From Falsiroseomonas algicola (GTDB taxonomy: Bacteria; Pseudomonadota; Alphaproteobacteria; Acetobacterales; Acetobacteraceae), in assembly GCF_011040385.1 (NCBI RefSeq), contig NZ_JAAIKB010000007.1, positions 124,001 to 188,000 of the forward strand: a stretch of 64,000 nucleotides of DNA, read 5' to 3'. Under the pieces are notes generated by a model. That model made no database searches and was not told where the DNA came from. It saw only the letters and a program-made list of their open reading frames with translations. Made by a program: the position numbers and the translations under genes. Shown piece by piece: positions 25,082-32,223 of the stretch. Position 1 is the stretch's first letter, and every line of letters begins with the position of its first letter.

Positions 25082-25101
25082 CGGTGCAGTCAGCTGCACC
25101 G
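25082..25101. repeat. Element hairpin repeat, copy 2 (20 bases)
   Basis: Identical to the copy at 23417. It lies 68 bases upstream of the HNH start, where it could be a leader hairpin or operator rather than a terminator. Confidence 0.85.
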
Positions 25102-25288
25102 ATAGCCGTGGCGGGGAGACGCGACGAGCGATTGCCGATTATGGACCACCTTATACCGCCGAACGCCGCGCCAATTAGGGACCACCTATGCCGGGAAGCT
25201 GATATTTAAGATGCATATTAAGGTGCTCTTAGAGGGAACCGTAAATGGAACCCTCCCCATACCACCCTCATTGAAGACCCTTAGAGGG

Positions 25289-25305
25289 CCCTTTAAAGGG
25301 GCGCC
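25289..25305. repeat. Palindrome CCCTTTAAAGGGGCGCC, copy 1
   Basis: First of three related palindromes in the gene-free part of the element, each centred on TTAA and followed by GCGC in the same orientation. Possible binding sites for an element protein. Confidence 0.55.
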
Positions 25306-25328
25306 TCCCTCCGCCCCCCTCACCGAGG

Positions 25329-25343
25329 CCCTTTTAAGGGCGC
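25329..25343. repeat. Palindrome CCCTTTTAAGGGCGC, copy 2
   Basis: Second TTAA-centred palindrome, 40 bases after the first and in the same orientation. A more degenerate relative, CCCCTAAGGGCCCC, lies at 25452-25465. Confidence 0.5.
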
Positions 25344-25469
25344 TGGAAGGGAGACCCCCACCGTGGCCGCCTCCCAGCCACCTCCCTCGGTCTGCCCTTC
25401 CTCGGTCGCTGTGCCCGGGCATCTTGTGGTGGGGGTCGTCGGGGTGGGTTTCCCCTAAGGGCCCCGTAG

Positions 25470-25489
25470 CGGTGCAGTCAGCTGCACCG
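25470..25489. repeat. Element hairpin repeat, copy 3 (20 bases)
   Basis: Third perfect copy of CGGTGCAGTCAGCTGCACCG, in the gene-free region and not next to any believable coding end. Confidence 0.85.
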
Positions 25490-25541
25490 GAAGCGAGGCA
25501 GCGGCTGGGGCCCCGGAAAGGGGGCGGTCTCCTGGGCGGGT

Positions 25542-25556
25542 CCCTTAAGGGGCGCC
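25542..25556. repeat. Palindrome CCCTTAAGGGGCGCC, copy 3
   Basis: Third TTAA-centred palindrome of the set, 213 bases after copy 2 and in the same orientation. Confidence 0.5.
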
Positions 25557-25828
25557 AACGGGGCAGCGAGCAGCCTTGTGGGGTGGTGATGGCAATTAGA
25601 CCGTCTTTCCCGGTCTCCCAGCCGGCGGAGAGCGTTCCGGTCAATGGTGGGCCGGATCGGCGGCAAGCCTAACCACGCCATCTAGCTGGCAACCGATTAT
25701 CTGTTGCATTTTCGCAACACTCTCCCTGGGGTCATACTGTTTTTGAAATAGTCCCGCTTGGGGGAGTATCATTGCGATATCGGTCTGAAGCGCCAATCTG
25801 GTCTCCCGCATCGAAGCAGGGGAGCCGC

Positions 25829-26056
25829 ATGACGATGGCGCTTAGTCTGGTGATTGATGGGCATGGGGTATTTGCCCGGGTGGCGCGTTGGGAAGCCTAT
25901 GCCCGGAAGGACCGCACAGGACCCCGGCGGTGGTCCCTTGAGCGGGAACGGGGGGCGGTGGACGTGTCGGCGGGGACCCTCCGCATCACGGTCTCAGCGG
26001 TGCCGACCACCGAACCGCAAAGGGCACCGGCAGGGCACAGTAACCAGCCCGGCTAG
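25829..26056 (+). CDS. Small hypothetical protein of the element (75 aa)
   Basis: ATG 25829 is preceded at 5-11 bases by AGGGGAG, a strong ribosome site, and an AT-rich promoter-like stretch lies 60-120 bases upstream. The product (MTMALSLVIDGHGVFARVAR... to ...GHSNQPG) has no known motif, no signal peptide and no membrane segment. The last dozen codons and the TAG lie inside the first copy of a 79-base direct repeat. It may be a small regulator or excision factor, but nothing in the sequence shows that. Confidence 0.5.
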   Translation: MTMALSLVIDGHGVFARVARWEAYARKDRTGPRRWSLERERGAVDVSAGTLRITVSAVPTTEPQRAPAGHSNQPG

Positions 26057-26100
26057 GAACTCTGTGGACGCCCCTCAGCCGGTCGCCCTGTAGTGCCGCC
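26022..26100 (+). repeat. 79-base direct repeat, copy 1
   Basis: It covers the end of the 75-residue frame and 44 bases beyond. It matches 26207-26285 along its full 79 bases without gaps, with under ten differences. The period is 185 bases. Confidence 0.8.
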
Positions 26101-26206
26101 TCCCAGCCCGCGCCTGAACCATTGCACGGGCTTCCATACTCTCAGCCGCGTGGGGGAGCGGGCGAAGGTGCGGGGGAGGGGTGCGCGGGCGCGGGGGAAC
26201 CTCCAC

Positions 26207-26285
26207 GGGCACCGGCAGGGCACAGTAACTAGCCCGGCTAGGAACTCTGTTGAAGCCCCTTAGCCGGTCGTCCGGTAGTGCCGCC
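26207..26285 (+). repeat. 79-base direct repeat, copy 2
   Basis: Same orientation as copy 1 at 26022. The shared 12-mer CTAGGAACTCTG falls at 26238-26249, matching 26053-26064 in copy 1. Confidence 0.8.
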
Positions 26286-26521
26286 GCCGGGGCCCTGTCC
26301 AAACCCTTGCAGGGCCTTCCAAACCCTGAAGCACGGCCCGGGGCGACCCAGCGCCGGGGAACTCTCCCCGATGTTTTTGCCGCAAACCTGAGAGGGCAAC
26401 CCCTCGGGGCCGGGATCGGATTACCCCCCGTGCCCCCTCGGGAGGGTGGCGGGGTGGTGGTGCCTTGGGTGAGGGTGCCAGGGTCGGGGGACCACCGGGG
26501 CCAGACCACCGCCGGGAACCT

Positions 26522-26533
26522 CTAGGAACTCTG
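26522..26533 (+). repeat. Third copy of the 12-mer CTAGGAACTCTG
   Basis: The same 12 bases that sit inside both 79-base repeats, here followed by a different sequence apart from a CCGCCGCC tract. It marks a decayed or partial third repeat. Confidence 0.6.
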
Positions 26534-26664
26534 CTCGGGGCATCCACCGCCGCCGCCCGGGCCCCCCCGCACCTCCCGCCATGGCGCCCCGTCTCTCGCC
26601 CCGCGAAGGGCCCGCTATGGGCATGTCATGGAGACCCGTGCCAGGCCGCTATCGGTGGGGCGCG

Positions 26665-26952
26665 TCACAGGTCGTCGGCCCATTCCTCGGCCCCGACCTC
26701 TGGGTAAGGCAGCACCTCCCCCGGTCGCGCCAGGTGCATCGGCACCCGCACAGGGGCGGCGAGGGGCACCCGAACGGGCCCGGCGGTCCATCCGTCACCG
26801 ATGAAGGCTAGGTCGCCCTCGCCCCGGCCGCATTGGCTGCAAGCCCGCCACAGGCGCACCACCGGATGAACGCCCATCCCAAGGGCCACGGCGCGGTCCA
26901 TGCACAGGGCGGTCCGGGTTCCACACCACCGGCACCCGACCAGAACCCCCAC
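26665..26952 (-). CDS. Possible small zinc-ribbon protein of the element (up to 95 aa)
   Basis: An open frame that is continuous with, and in the same frame as, the interrupted comM N-terminus. Within the element it could start at GTG 26952 or ATG 26901; neither has a clear ribosome site. It holds two CxxC pairs, GCRWCGTRTALC and RACSQCGRGE, as in zinc ribbons, followed by a proline-rich tail ending EEWADDL. If read from the comM start it would be a fusion of 215 ComM residues and 112 element residues. Coding is supported by the paired cysteines and the length of the open frame in GC-rich DNA, but only modestly. Confidence 0.42.
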   Translation of the reverse strand: MGVLVGCRWCGTRTALCMDRAVALGMGVHPVVRLWRACSQCGRGEGDLAFIGDGWTAGPVRVPLAAPVRVPMHLARPGEVLPYPEVGAEEWADDL

Positions 26953-26979
26953 GCGGGCGCGGGCAAGAGCGGAGGCGGT

Positions 26980-27003
26980 GGGGTCCACTGTCCCTATCAG
27001 CAG
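26980..27003. other. attR: right junction of the element
   Basis: Arm GGGGTCCACTGTC at 26980-26992, then 9 bases, then the AG core at 27002-27003, after which comM resumes (minus-strand codons CTC AAC read as HNL). The arm is the inverse of the attL arm with one mismatch, at the identical distance from the core. Confidence 0.82.
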
Positions 27004-27648
27004 GAGGTTGTGGCCGCCGGCGGCCGCGATCTCGAGCGCGCGCTTGGCGCTTTCCTGGCCGCGCACCTCGCTGAGGCAGGGGGCGGCCTGGACGCGGTCA
27101 TCGAGCCGGGGCGGGGAGGGGGCGGAGAGCGTCTGGGTGCCGCGGAAGTGGTTGATGAGCGCGGGCAGGTCGGGTGGTGCGAGGACCTGGATGCGCCCGG
27201 CCCAGGCGGCTTCCGGCCCCTGGCGTTCCGGGCAGACCAGGCCGAGTTCCCGCGCGCTGGCCGCCATCGCCGCCGGCAGCACGCCGGCCACCGGCGCCAG
27301 CGTGCCATCCAGCGCCAATTCGCCGAGGGCCGCGAAATCGGCGAGTTCGTCTCGGGGCAGGATCTCCATCGCAGCCAGCACGCCGAGCGCGATGGGGAGG
27401 TCGAAATGGCTGCCCTCCTTCGCCAGATCGGCGGGCGCCATGTTCACCAGCACCCGCTTCGGCGGCAGGGACAGGCCGATGGCGGTCAGTGCGGCGCGGA
27501 CCCGTTCACGGGATTCGCCCACGGCCTTGTCCGGCAATCCGACGACGAGGAAGGCGGGCAGGCCGGGCGCGATCTGGACCTGGACCTCGACAGGCAGGGC
27601 TTCGACGCCGCTGAAGGCGAAGGTCTGGATCCGGGCGATCGTGCTCAT
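27004..27648 (-). pseudogene. comM: comM, 5' fragment (N-terminal domain)
   Basis: 215 codons from MSTIARIQTFAFSGVEALPV through the Lon-protease-like ChlI domain (LPAFLVVGLPDKAVGESRER, VNMAPADLAKEGSHFDLPIA) to RGQESAKRALEIAAAGGHNL. It stops exactly where Walker A should begin. The frame then runs on into the element to a stop at 26665, so a 327-residue chimera without an ATPase may be made. The host gene is therefore broken unless the element excises. The 3' part is at 20901-21764. Confidence 0.93.
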
Positions 27649-27680
27649 TCGCCCGAGGGTTGATGAAAATCAGCCCCGGA

Positions 27681-28712
27681 TCAACTGTTCCATCCGCTGA
27701 TGAAACGGACGAGCAGCGTGCCGAGCAGGTCCACATTGTAGCCGCCCTCCTGCACGATCGCGCTCGGCAGCCCGGCCTTCGCGATCATGGCGCCGGCACG
27801 GGCGAAGCCGTCCTCCGTGACCGACAGCGCGTTCAAGGGCTCATGCTCGCTGGCGTCGAAGCCGAGCGAGACGACCAGCGCCTCCGCGCCGAACTGCCGG
27901 ATGGCGGCCAGGCCGTGCTCGACGGCGGCGAGCCAGGGCGCGTCGCCCGAGCCGTGCGCGAGGGGCAGGTTGAGGTTGCAGCCGAGGCCGGCGCCGCCGC
28001 CCTTCTCCCCGCAATAGCCGACATACCAGGGGTAGTAGCCCGTGGGGTCGCCATGGACGGAGACGGTGAGGACATCCGGGCGTTCCCAGAAGATTCCCTG
28101 GGTGCCGTTGCCGTGGTGGCTGTCGATGTCGAGCACGGCGACGCGCGCGGCCCCGGCGCGACGCAGCGCCTCCACCGCGATGGCAGCGTTGTTGAGGTAG
28201 CAATGGCCGCCGGCCCGCGCCGCATAGGTGTGGTGGCCGGGCGGGCGGCACAGCGCATAGGCGGTGCGGCCGGCGGCGGCTTCCTCGGCGGCGGCGAGCG
28301 CGCAGGCGGCGGCGCCGAGGCTCGCCGCCCAGGTGCCGGGGCCGATCGGGCAGGCCGTGTCGGCGGTGTACCAGCCGATGCGGCCGATCAGGCCCGTGGG
28401 GCAGGGCGCGCCCTGGGCCAGCATCTCCGGGCTCGGATGGACATTCGCCACGATCTCCGGCCCCGCGCCGGGCAGCGCGGCCCATTCGGCCGGTGCGTCG
28501 CGCAGGAAGTCGAGGAAGGCGGCGGGGTGCACGGCCTCCAGCGCCGCGCGGGGCGCGTCGGGTGGCGTGGCGGGCGGCAGGCCGAGGCGGTGCAGGCCTT
28601 CCAGCAGCGACGCCGCGCGGGCCGGAACCTCGAAATTCTGGCGCACCTGGCCGCGCATCAGGAAGAAGCGCGGGCTGTGCAATTCCTGGGCAGGATGGGC
28701 GAAGGTTTTCAT
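27681..28712 (-). CDS. Histone-deacetylase-family hydrolase, acetylpolyamine amidohydrolase-like
   Basis: 343 residues. CRPPGHHTYAARAGGHCYLN carries the tandem active-site histidines, DIDSHHGNGTQGIFWERPDV the zinc-binding Asp/His, and SLGFDASEHEPLNAL the second zinc Asp. The opening MKTFAHPAQELHSPRFFLMR matches bacterial acetylpolyamine amidohydrolases more than AcuC. Expected reaction: zinc-dependent deacetylation of acetylated polyamines or related amides in the cytoplasm. It lies divergent from the second peptide ABC operon (89 bases between starts), and its stop is 32 bases past the comM start region. Confidence 0.88.
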   Translation of the reverse strand: MKTFAHPAQELHSPRFFLMRGQVRQNFEVPARAASLLEGLHRLGLPPATPPDAPRAALEAVHPAAFLDFLRDAPAEWAALPGAGPEIVANVHPSPEMLAQGAPCPTGLIGRIGWYTADTACPIGPGTWAASLGAAACALAAAEEAAAGRTAYALCRPPGHHTYAARAGGHCYLNNAAIAVEALRRAGAARVAVLDIDSHHGNGTQGIFWERPDVLTVSVHGDPTGYYPWYVGYCGEKGGGAGLGCNLNLPLAHGSGDAPWLAAVEHGLAAIRQFGAEALVVSLGFDASEHEPLNALSVTEDGFARAGAMIAKAGLPSAIVQEGGYNVDLLGTLLVRFISGWNS

Positions 28713-28801
28713 GGCGCCGACGGTAAGTGGCGTTTCGTGGCCTTGTCCATGCGGCGCGCAGCGGTCTAGCGTTCCTCAACGACGTTGGGAGACTTCACGG
28801 A

Positions 28802-30403
28802 ATGAGCATCTCGCGCCGCGGCCTCATGGCCGCCACCGCCGCCGCTGCCGGCATGGGCCCGACGCTGATGCGGGTGGAGGATGCGCTGGCGCAGGGCATC
28901 CAGCCGCGCCGCGGCGGCACGCTGACCACGATCCTGCAGCCGGAGCCGCCGGTGCTGCAGATCGGCGTGAACAACCAGGGGCCGACGCTGATCGCGGCCG
29001 GCAAGATCTTCCAGGGCCTGGTGAAGTTCAGCCCGACGCTGGAGCCGCTGCCGGAACTGGCGGAAAGCTGGACCATCAGCCCCGATGCGCTGACCTACAC
29101 CTTCAAGCTGCGGAACAACGTCAAATTCCATGACGGCACGCCGATGACGGCGGATGATGTCATCTTCTCCATCATGAAGTTCCACATGGAGGTGGCGCCC
29201 CGCGCACGGGCCATCTTCCAGCGCATCGACAAGGCGGAGGCGCCCGATCCGCACACCGTCGTGCTGACCCTGAAGGCGCCCTTCGAGCCCTTCCTGCTGA
29301 TGTTCGACGTCACCGCCTGCGCCATCGTGCCGAAGCACCTCTTCGATGGGCAGGACTACCGCACGGCGCCCGCCGTGCAGCGCCCGATCGGGACGGGGCC
29401 GTTCCGCTTCGCGGAGTGGCAGCGCGGCAATTTCATCCGGCTGGAGCGCTTCGCCGACTACTGGAAGCCGGGGCAGCCCTACCTCGACGCGATCATCTAC
29501 CGCATCGTGCCGGACAGCCAGTCGCGGCGCCTGGCGCTGGAGACGGGCCAGGTGTTGATGACGGCGGCGGGCGACATCGAGCCCTTCGACACCCCCGCGC
29601 TGCGCGCGCGGCCGAACCTGGAAGTCCTGACGACGGGGTGGGAATACTTCTCTCCCCTGTCCTGGATCGAGACCAACCACCGCGTCGCTCCGCTCGGCGA
29701 TGTGCGGGTGCGCCAGGCGATCAGCCGCGCCATCGACCGCAACTTCATCGCGCAGCGGCTGTGGTTCAACATCGGCAAGCCGGCCACGAATCCCGTGGCC
29801 AGCACGACGAAGTTTCATGACCCCAGCGCCCGCATCGCGGGCTTCGACCCCCGCGCGGCGATGCAGCTGCTGGATGCGGCGGGGCTGCGGCCTAACGCCC
29901 AGGGCGTGCGCGCCACCATCAAGCACCTTGTGCTGCCCTATGGCGAGGTCTGGACGAGGTTGGCGGAATATCTCCGCCAGTCGCTGCGCCAGGTCGGCAT
30001 CCAGCTGGAGCTGGAGAGCACCGATGCCGGCAGCTGGGCGCGGCGGATCGGGGCCTGGGAATACGAAACCTCGATCAATTTCGTCTACCAGTTCGGCGAT
30101 CCGACGCTGGGGGTGGAGCGGACCTATGTCTCCTCCAACATCCAGCGCGTGACCTTCACCAATACCGGCGGCTATTCGAACCCGCGGGTGGACCAGTTGT
30201 TCGCGGCCGCGCGGGATGGCCAGACGGCGGAACAGCGCCGCGTGGCCTTCAGCGAGGTGCAGAAGATCCTGGTGGAGGAAGTGCCGCAGATCTGGCTGAT
30301 GGAAATGGCCTTCCCCACCATCCACGACAAGCGCGTGCAGAATGCGGTCAGGCTTGGCACCGGCGTGCATGCCAGCTACGACGACGTGTTCCTGACAGCC
30401 TGA
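28802..30403 (+). CDS. ABC transporter periplasmic peptide-binding protein (family 5), operon 2
   Basis: 533 residues from ATG 28802; the in-frame ATG at 28727 would bury the export signal. The N-terminus MSISRRGLMAATAAAAGMGP has a twin-arginine-like SRRGLM motif. GGTLTTILQPEPPVLQIGVN, FKLRNNVKFHDGTPMTADDV and PIGTGPFRFAEW are standard for DppA/OppA-type receptors. It heads an operon of receptor, two permeases and a fused double ATPase, followed by three peptidase/amidohydrolase genes. The ligand is likely a peptide or modified amino acid. Confidence 0.92.
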   Translation: MSISRRGLMAATAAAAGMGPTLMRVEDALAQGIQPRRGGTLTTILQPEPPVLQIGVNNQGPTLIAAGKIFQGLVKFSPTLEPLPELAESWTISPDALTYTFKLRNNVKFHDGTPMTADDVIFSIMKFHMEVAPRARAIFQRIDKAEAPDPHTVVLTLKAPFEPFLLMFDVTACAIVPKHLFDGQDYRTAPAVQRPIGTGPFRFAEWQRGNFIRLERFADYWKPGQPYLDAIIYRIVPDSQSRRLALETGQVLMTAAGDIEPFDTPALRARPNLEVLTTGWEYFSPLSWIETNHRVAPLGDVRVRQAISRAIDRNFIAQRLWFNIGKPATNPVASTTKFHDPSARIAGFDPRAAMQLLDAAGLRPNAQGVRATIKHLVLPYGEVWTRLAEYLRQSLRQVGIQLELESTDAGSWARRIGAWEYETSINFVYQFGDPTLGVERTYVSSNIQRVTFTNTGGYSNPRVDQLFAAARDGQTAEQRRVAFSEVQKILVEEVPQIWLMEMAFPTIHDKRVQNAVRLGTGVHASYDDVFLTA

Positions 30404-30406
30404 GGG

Positions 30407-31390
30407 ATGGATCCCGCGAAGCTGCCGGGGTTCCTCGCGCAACGTCTGGTGAAGGCGGCGATCGTCGTGCTGGCGATCGTCGTCTGCAACTTCTTCCTGA
30501 TCCATGCGGCGCCGGGGGACCCGGCCTCCGTCATCGCGGGGCAGTCCGGCGCCGCGGATGAACGCTTCCTGCAGCAGCTGCGCACGCAGTTCGGGCTGGA
30601 CCAGCCGCTGCATGTCCAGCTCTGGATCTATGTGAAGGGCGTGCTGACGCTGGACCTCGGCTTCAGCCACCGGCAGCAGATGCCGGTGTCGACGCTGATC
30701 ATGGACCGGCTGCCGGCGACGCTGCTGCTGACGGGCGCGGCCTTCGCCTTCGCCATCACGCTCGGCATCACGCTCGGCACGCTGGCCGCGCGGCGGGTCG
30801 GCACCTGGGCGGATAGCGTCATCACCGTGCTGGCGCTGACCTTCTACGCGACGCCGCTCTTCTGGGTCGGCCTCATGCTCGTGCTGTTCTTCAGCGTCTG
30901 GCTGGAATGGCTGCCGAGCTTCGGGATGATGAGCGTGGGCGCCAACCTGGCGGGCCTCGCGCTGGTGCTGGATGTGGCGAAGCATCTGTTGCTGCCGGCA
31001 CTCACCCTCGGGCTGTTCTACATGGCGGTCTATGCGCGCCTGACGCGCGCCACCATGCTGGAAGTGGCAGACCAGGATTTCGTGAAGACGGCGCGCGCCA
31101 AGGGCGTGCCGGAGGGGCAGGTGGTGCGCCGCCATGTGCTGCGGAACGCGCTGCTGCCCGTCATCACCTTCGCGGGCATCCAGGCGGGGCAGCTGATCGG
31201 CGGATCGATCCTGGTGGAGACGGTCTTCGCCTGGCCGGGCATCGGGCGTTTGGCGTTCGAGGCGCTGCTGGCCCGCGACTATCCCGTGCTGATGGGCGTC
31301 TTCTTCGCGACCTCCGTCATGGTGGTGCTGTTCAACCTGCTGACGGACCTGCTCTACGCCGTGGTCGATCCCCGCGTGGAGGTCGCGTGA
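30407..31390 (+). CDS. ABC transporter permease, DppB type, operon 2
   Basis: 327 residues. The N-terminal membrane segment LVKAAIVVLAIVVCNFFLIH is followed by AAPGDPASVIAGQ, then five further segments and the EAA loop RATMLEVADQDFVKTARAKG. It starts 4 bases after the receptor stop. The TGA overlaps the ATG of the next permease (TGATG). Confidence 0.92.
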   Translation: MDPAKLPGFLAQRLVKAAIVVLAIVVCNFFLIHAAPGDPASVIAGQSGAADERFLQQLRTQFGLDQPLHVQLWIYVKGVLTLDLGFSHRQQMPVSTLIMDRLPATLLLTGAAFAFAITLGITLGTLAARRVGTWADSVITVLALTFYATPLFWVGLMLVLFFSVWLEWLPSFGMMSVGANLAGLALVLDVAKHLLLPALTLGLFYMAVYARLTRATMLEVADQDFVKTARAKGVPEGQVVRRHVLRNALLPVITFAGIQAGQLIGGSILVETVFAWPGIGRLAFEALLARDYPVLMGVFFATSVMVVLFNLLTDLLYAVVDPRVEVA

Positions 31391-32223
31391 TGGCTTTTCT
31401 CAAGAGCTTCGCGCGCAACAAGGGCGCGGTGGTGGGGGTTGTGGTGCTGGCGCTGGTCTTCGTCGTGGCGGCGCTGGCGGATGTGATCTTTCCGGGCACG
31501 CCCTGGGACATGGTGGCCGCGCCCTTCATGCCGCCGGGCGAGATGGACATGCTGCTGGGGTCGGACAGCCTCGGCCGCGATGTCGCGGCGGGGATCGCGC
31601 ATGGGGCGCGCATCTCGCTGCTGGTTGGCGCCGTCAGCACGGTGGTGGCGCTGGCGCTCGGCGTCTCGCTGGGCGCGCTGGCGGGCTATGTCGGCGGCGT
31701 GGTGGACGACCTCGTCATGCGCTTCACCGAGTTCTTCCAGACCATCCCGAGCTTCGTGCTGGCGATCCTGCTGGTGGCGATCTTCACGCCGACGATTTCC
31801 TCGGTCGTCTTCGCCATCGCCGTGGTGTCCTGGCCGCCCGTCGCGCGCGTGGTGCGGGCGGAGTTCCTGTCGCTGCGGTCGCGGGAATTCGTGCAGGCGG
31901 CGGAGGTGCTGGGCAAGTCACGGCTGTCGATCGTGGTGGGGGACATCCTGCCCAATGCGCTGTCGCCGATCATCGTGCTGTCGTCGCTGATGGTGGCGAA
32001 TGCGATCCTGCTCGAAAGCGCGCTGTCCTTCCTCGGGCTGGGTGATCCGAACCTCATGACCTGGGGCTTCCTCATCGGCTCCGGGCGCAGCGTCATCCGG
32101 CTGGCCTGGTGGATGAGCGTCTTCCCGGGTGTGGCGATCTTCCTGACGGTGCTGGCGCTGAACCTGGTCGGGGAGGGGCTGTCGGATGCGCTGAACCCGC
32201 GGCTCGCGGGGAGGCGGACATGA
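31390..32223 (+). CDS. ABC transporter permease, DppC type, operon 2
   Basis: 277 residues. LLGSDSLGRDVAAGIAHGAR and the EAA loop EFLSLRSREFVQAAEVLGKS define a DppC-type permease, and FLGLGDPNLMTWGFLI is the usual C-terminal segment. ATG 31390 overlaps the upstream TGA, and its own TGA overlaps the ATG of the ATPase gene (ATGA), indicating tight coupling along the operon. Confidence 0.93.
   Translation: MAFLKSFARNKGAVVGVVVLALVFVVAALADVIFPGTPWDMVAAPFMPPGEMDMLLGSDSLGRDVAAGIAHGARISLLVGAVSTVVALALGVSLGALAGYVGGVVDDLVMRFTEFFQTIPSFVLAILLVAIFTPTISSVVFAIAVVSWPPVARVVRAEFLSLRSREFVQAAEVLGKSRLSIVVGDILPNALSPIIVLSSLMVANAILLESALSFLGLGDPNLMTWGFLIGSGRSVIRLAWWMSVFPGVAIFLTVLALNLVGEGLSDALNPRLAGRRT

Larger units (their letters stand above)
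25015..25828. other. Gene-free, repeat-bearing region of the element
   Basis: About 810 bases without a convincing gene. Overlapping frames on both strands (for example 25211-25672 on plus) are proline/glycine-rich, lack ribosome sites and are dropped. The stretch carries two copies of the 20-base hairpin, three CCCTT(T/A)AAGGG(G)CGC palindromes, a run of other short GGGCCC-type dyads, and TGTTGC-ATTTTC-GCAACA at 25702-25719 in an AT-rich, promoter-like segment before the next small gene. A regulatory or replication-related role is possible. Confidence 0.6.
26057..26664. other. Gene-free stretch of the element with direct repeats
   Basis: 608 bases with no credible gene. Frames present on both strands (26075-26509, 26260-26547 on minus; 26250-26525 on plus) are low-complexity and unsupported. 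It contains the rest of repeat copy 1, all of copy 2 and a third CTAGGAACTCTG. Confidence 0.55.
21765..27003. mobile_element. 5.24 kb serine-recombinase element integrated in comM
   Basis: It is bounded by attL and attR with inverted 13-base arms (12 of 13 matching), each 9 bases from the AG core. It encodes a large serine recombinase 70 bases from the left end, a membrane protein, an McrA-like HNH nuclease, a 75-residue frame and a zinc-ribbon frame, plus repeat-rich gene-free DNA. The region around 23440-24180 is visibly richer in A+T than the host. No conjugation, capsid or replication gene is recognised, so it looks like a small integrative element moved by its own recombinase, possibly mobilised by others. 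Confidence 0.9.

Noticed and set aside
25186-25672. Open frames on both strands in the gene-free part of the element
   Set aside because: Pro/Gly-rich, no ribosome site, and they cover three palindromes and a hairpin repeat; more likely non-coding.
26075-26547. Minus-strand frames across the 79-base repeats
   Set aside because: Two overlapping frames with similar low-complexity translations result simply from the direct repeat in GC-rich DNA.
21765-27003. Element as a prophage or a Tn7-like resistance island
   Set aside because: No capsid, tail, lysis, tniA/tniB or resistance gene is visible; the ends are serine-integrase att halves rather than transposon ends with a 5-base target duplication.
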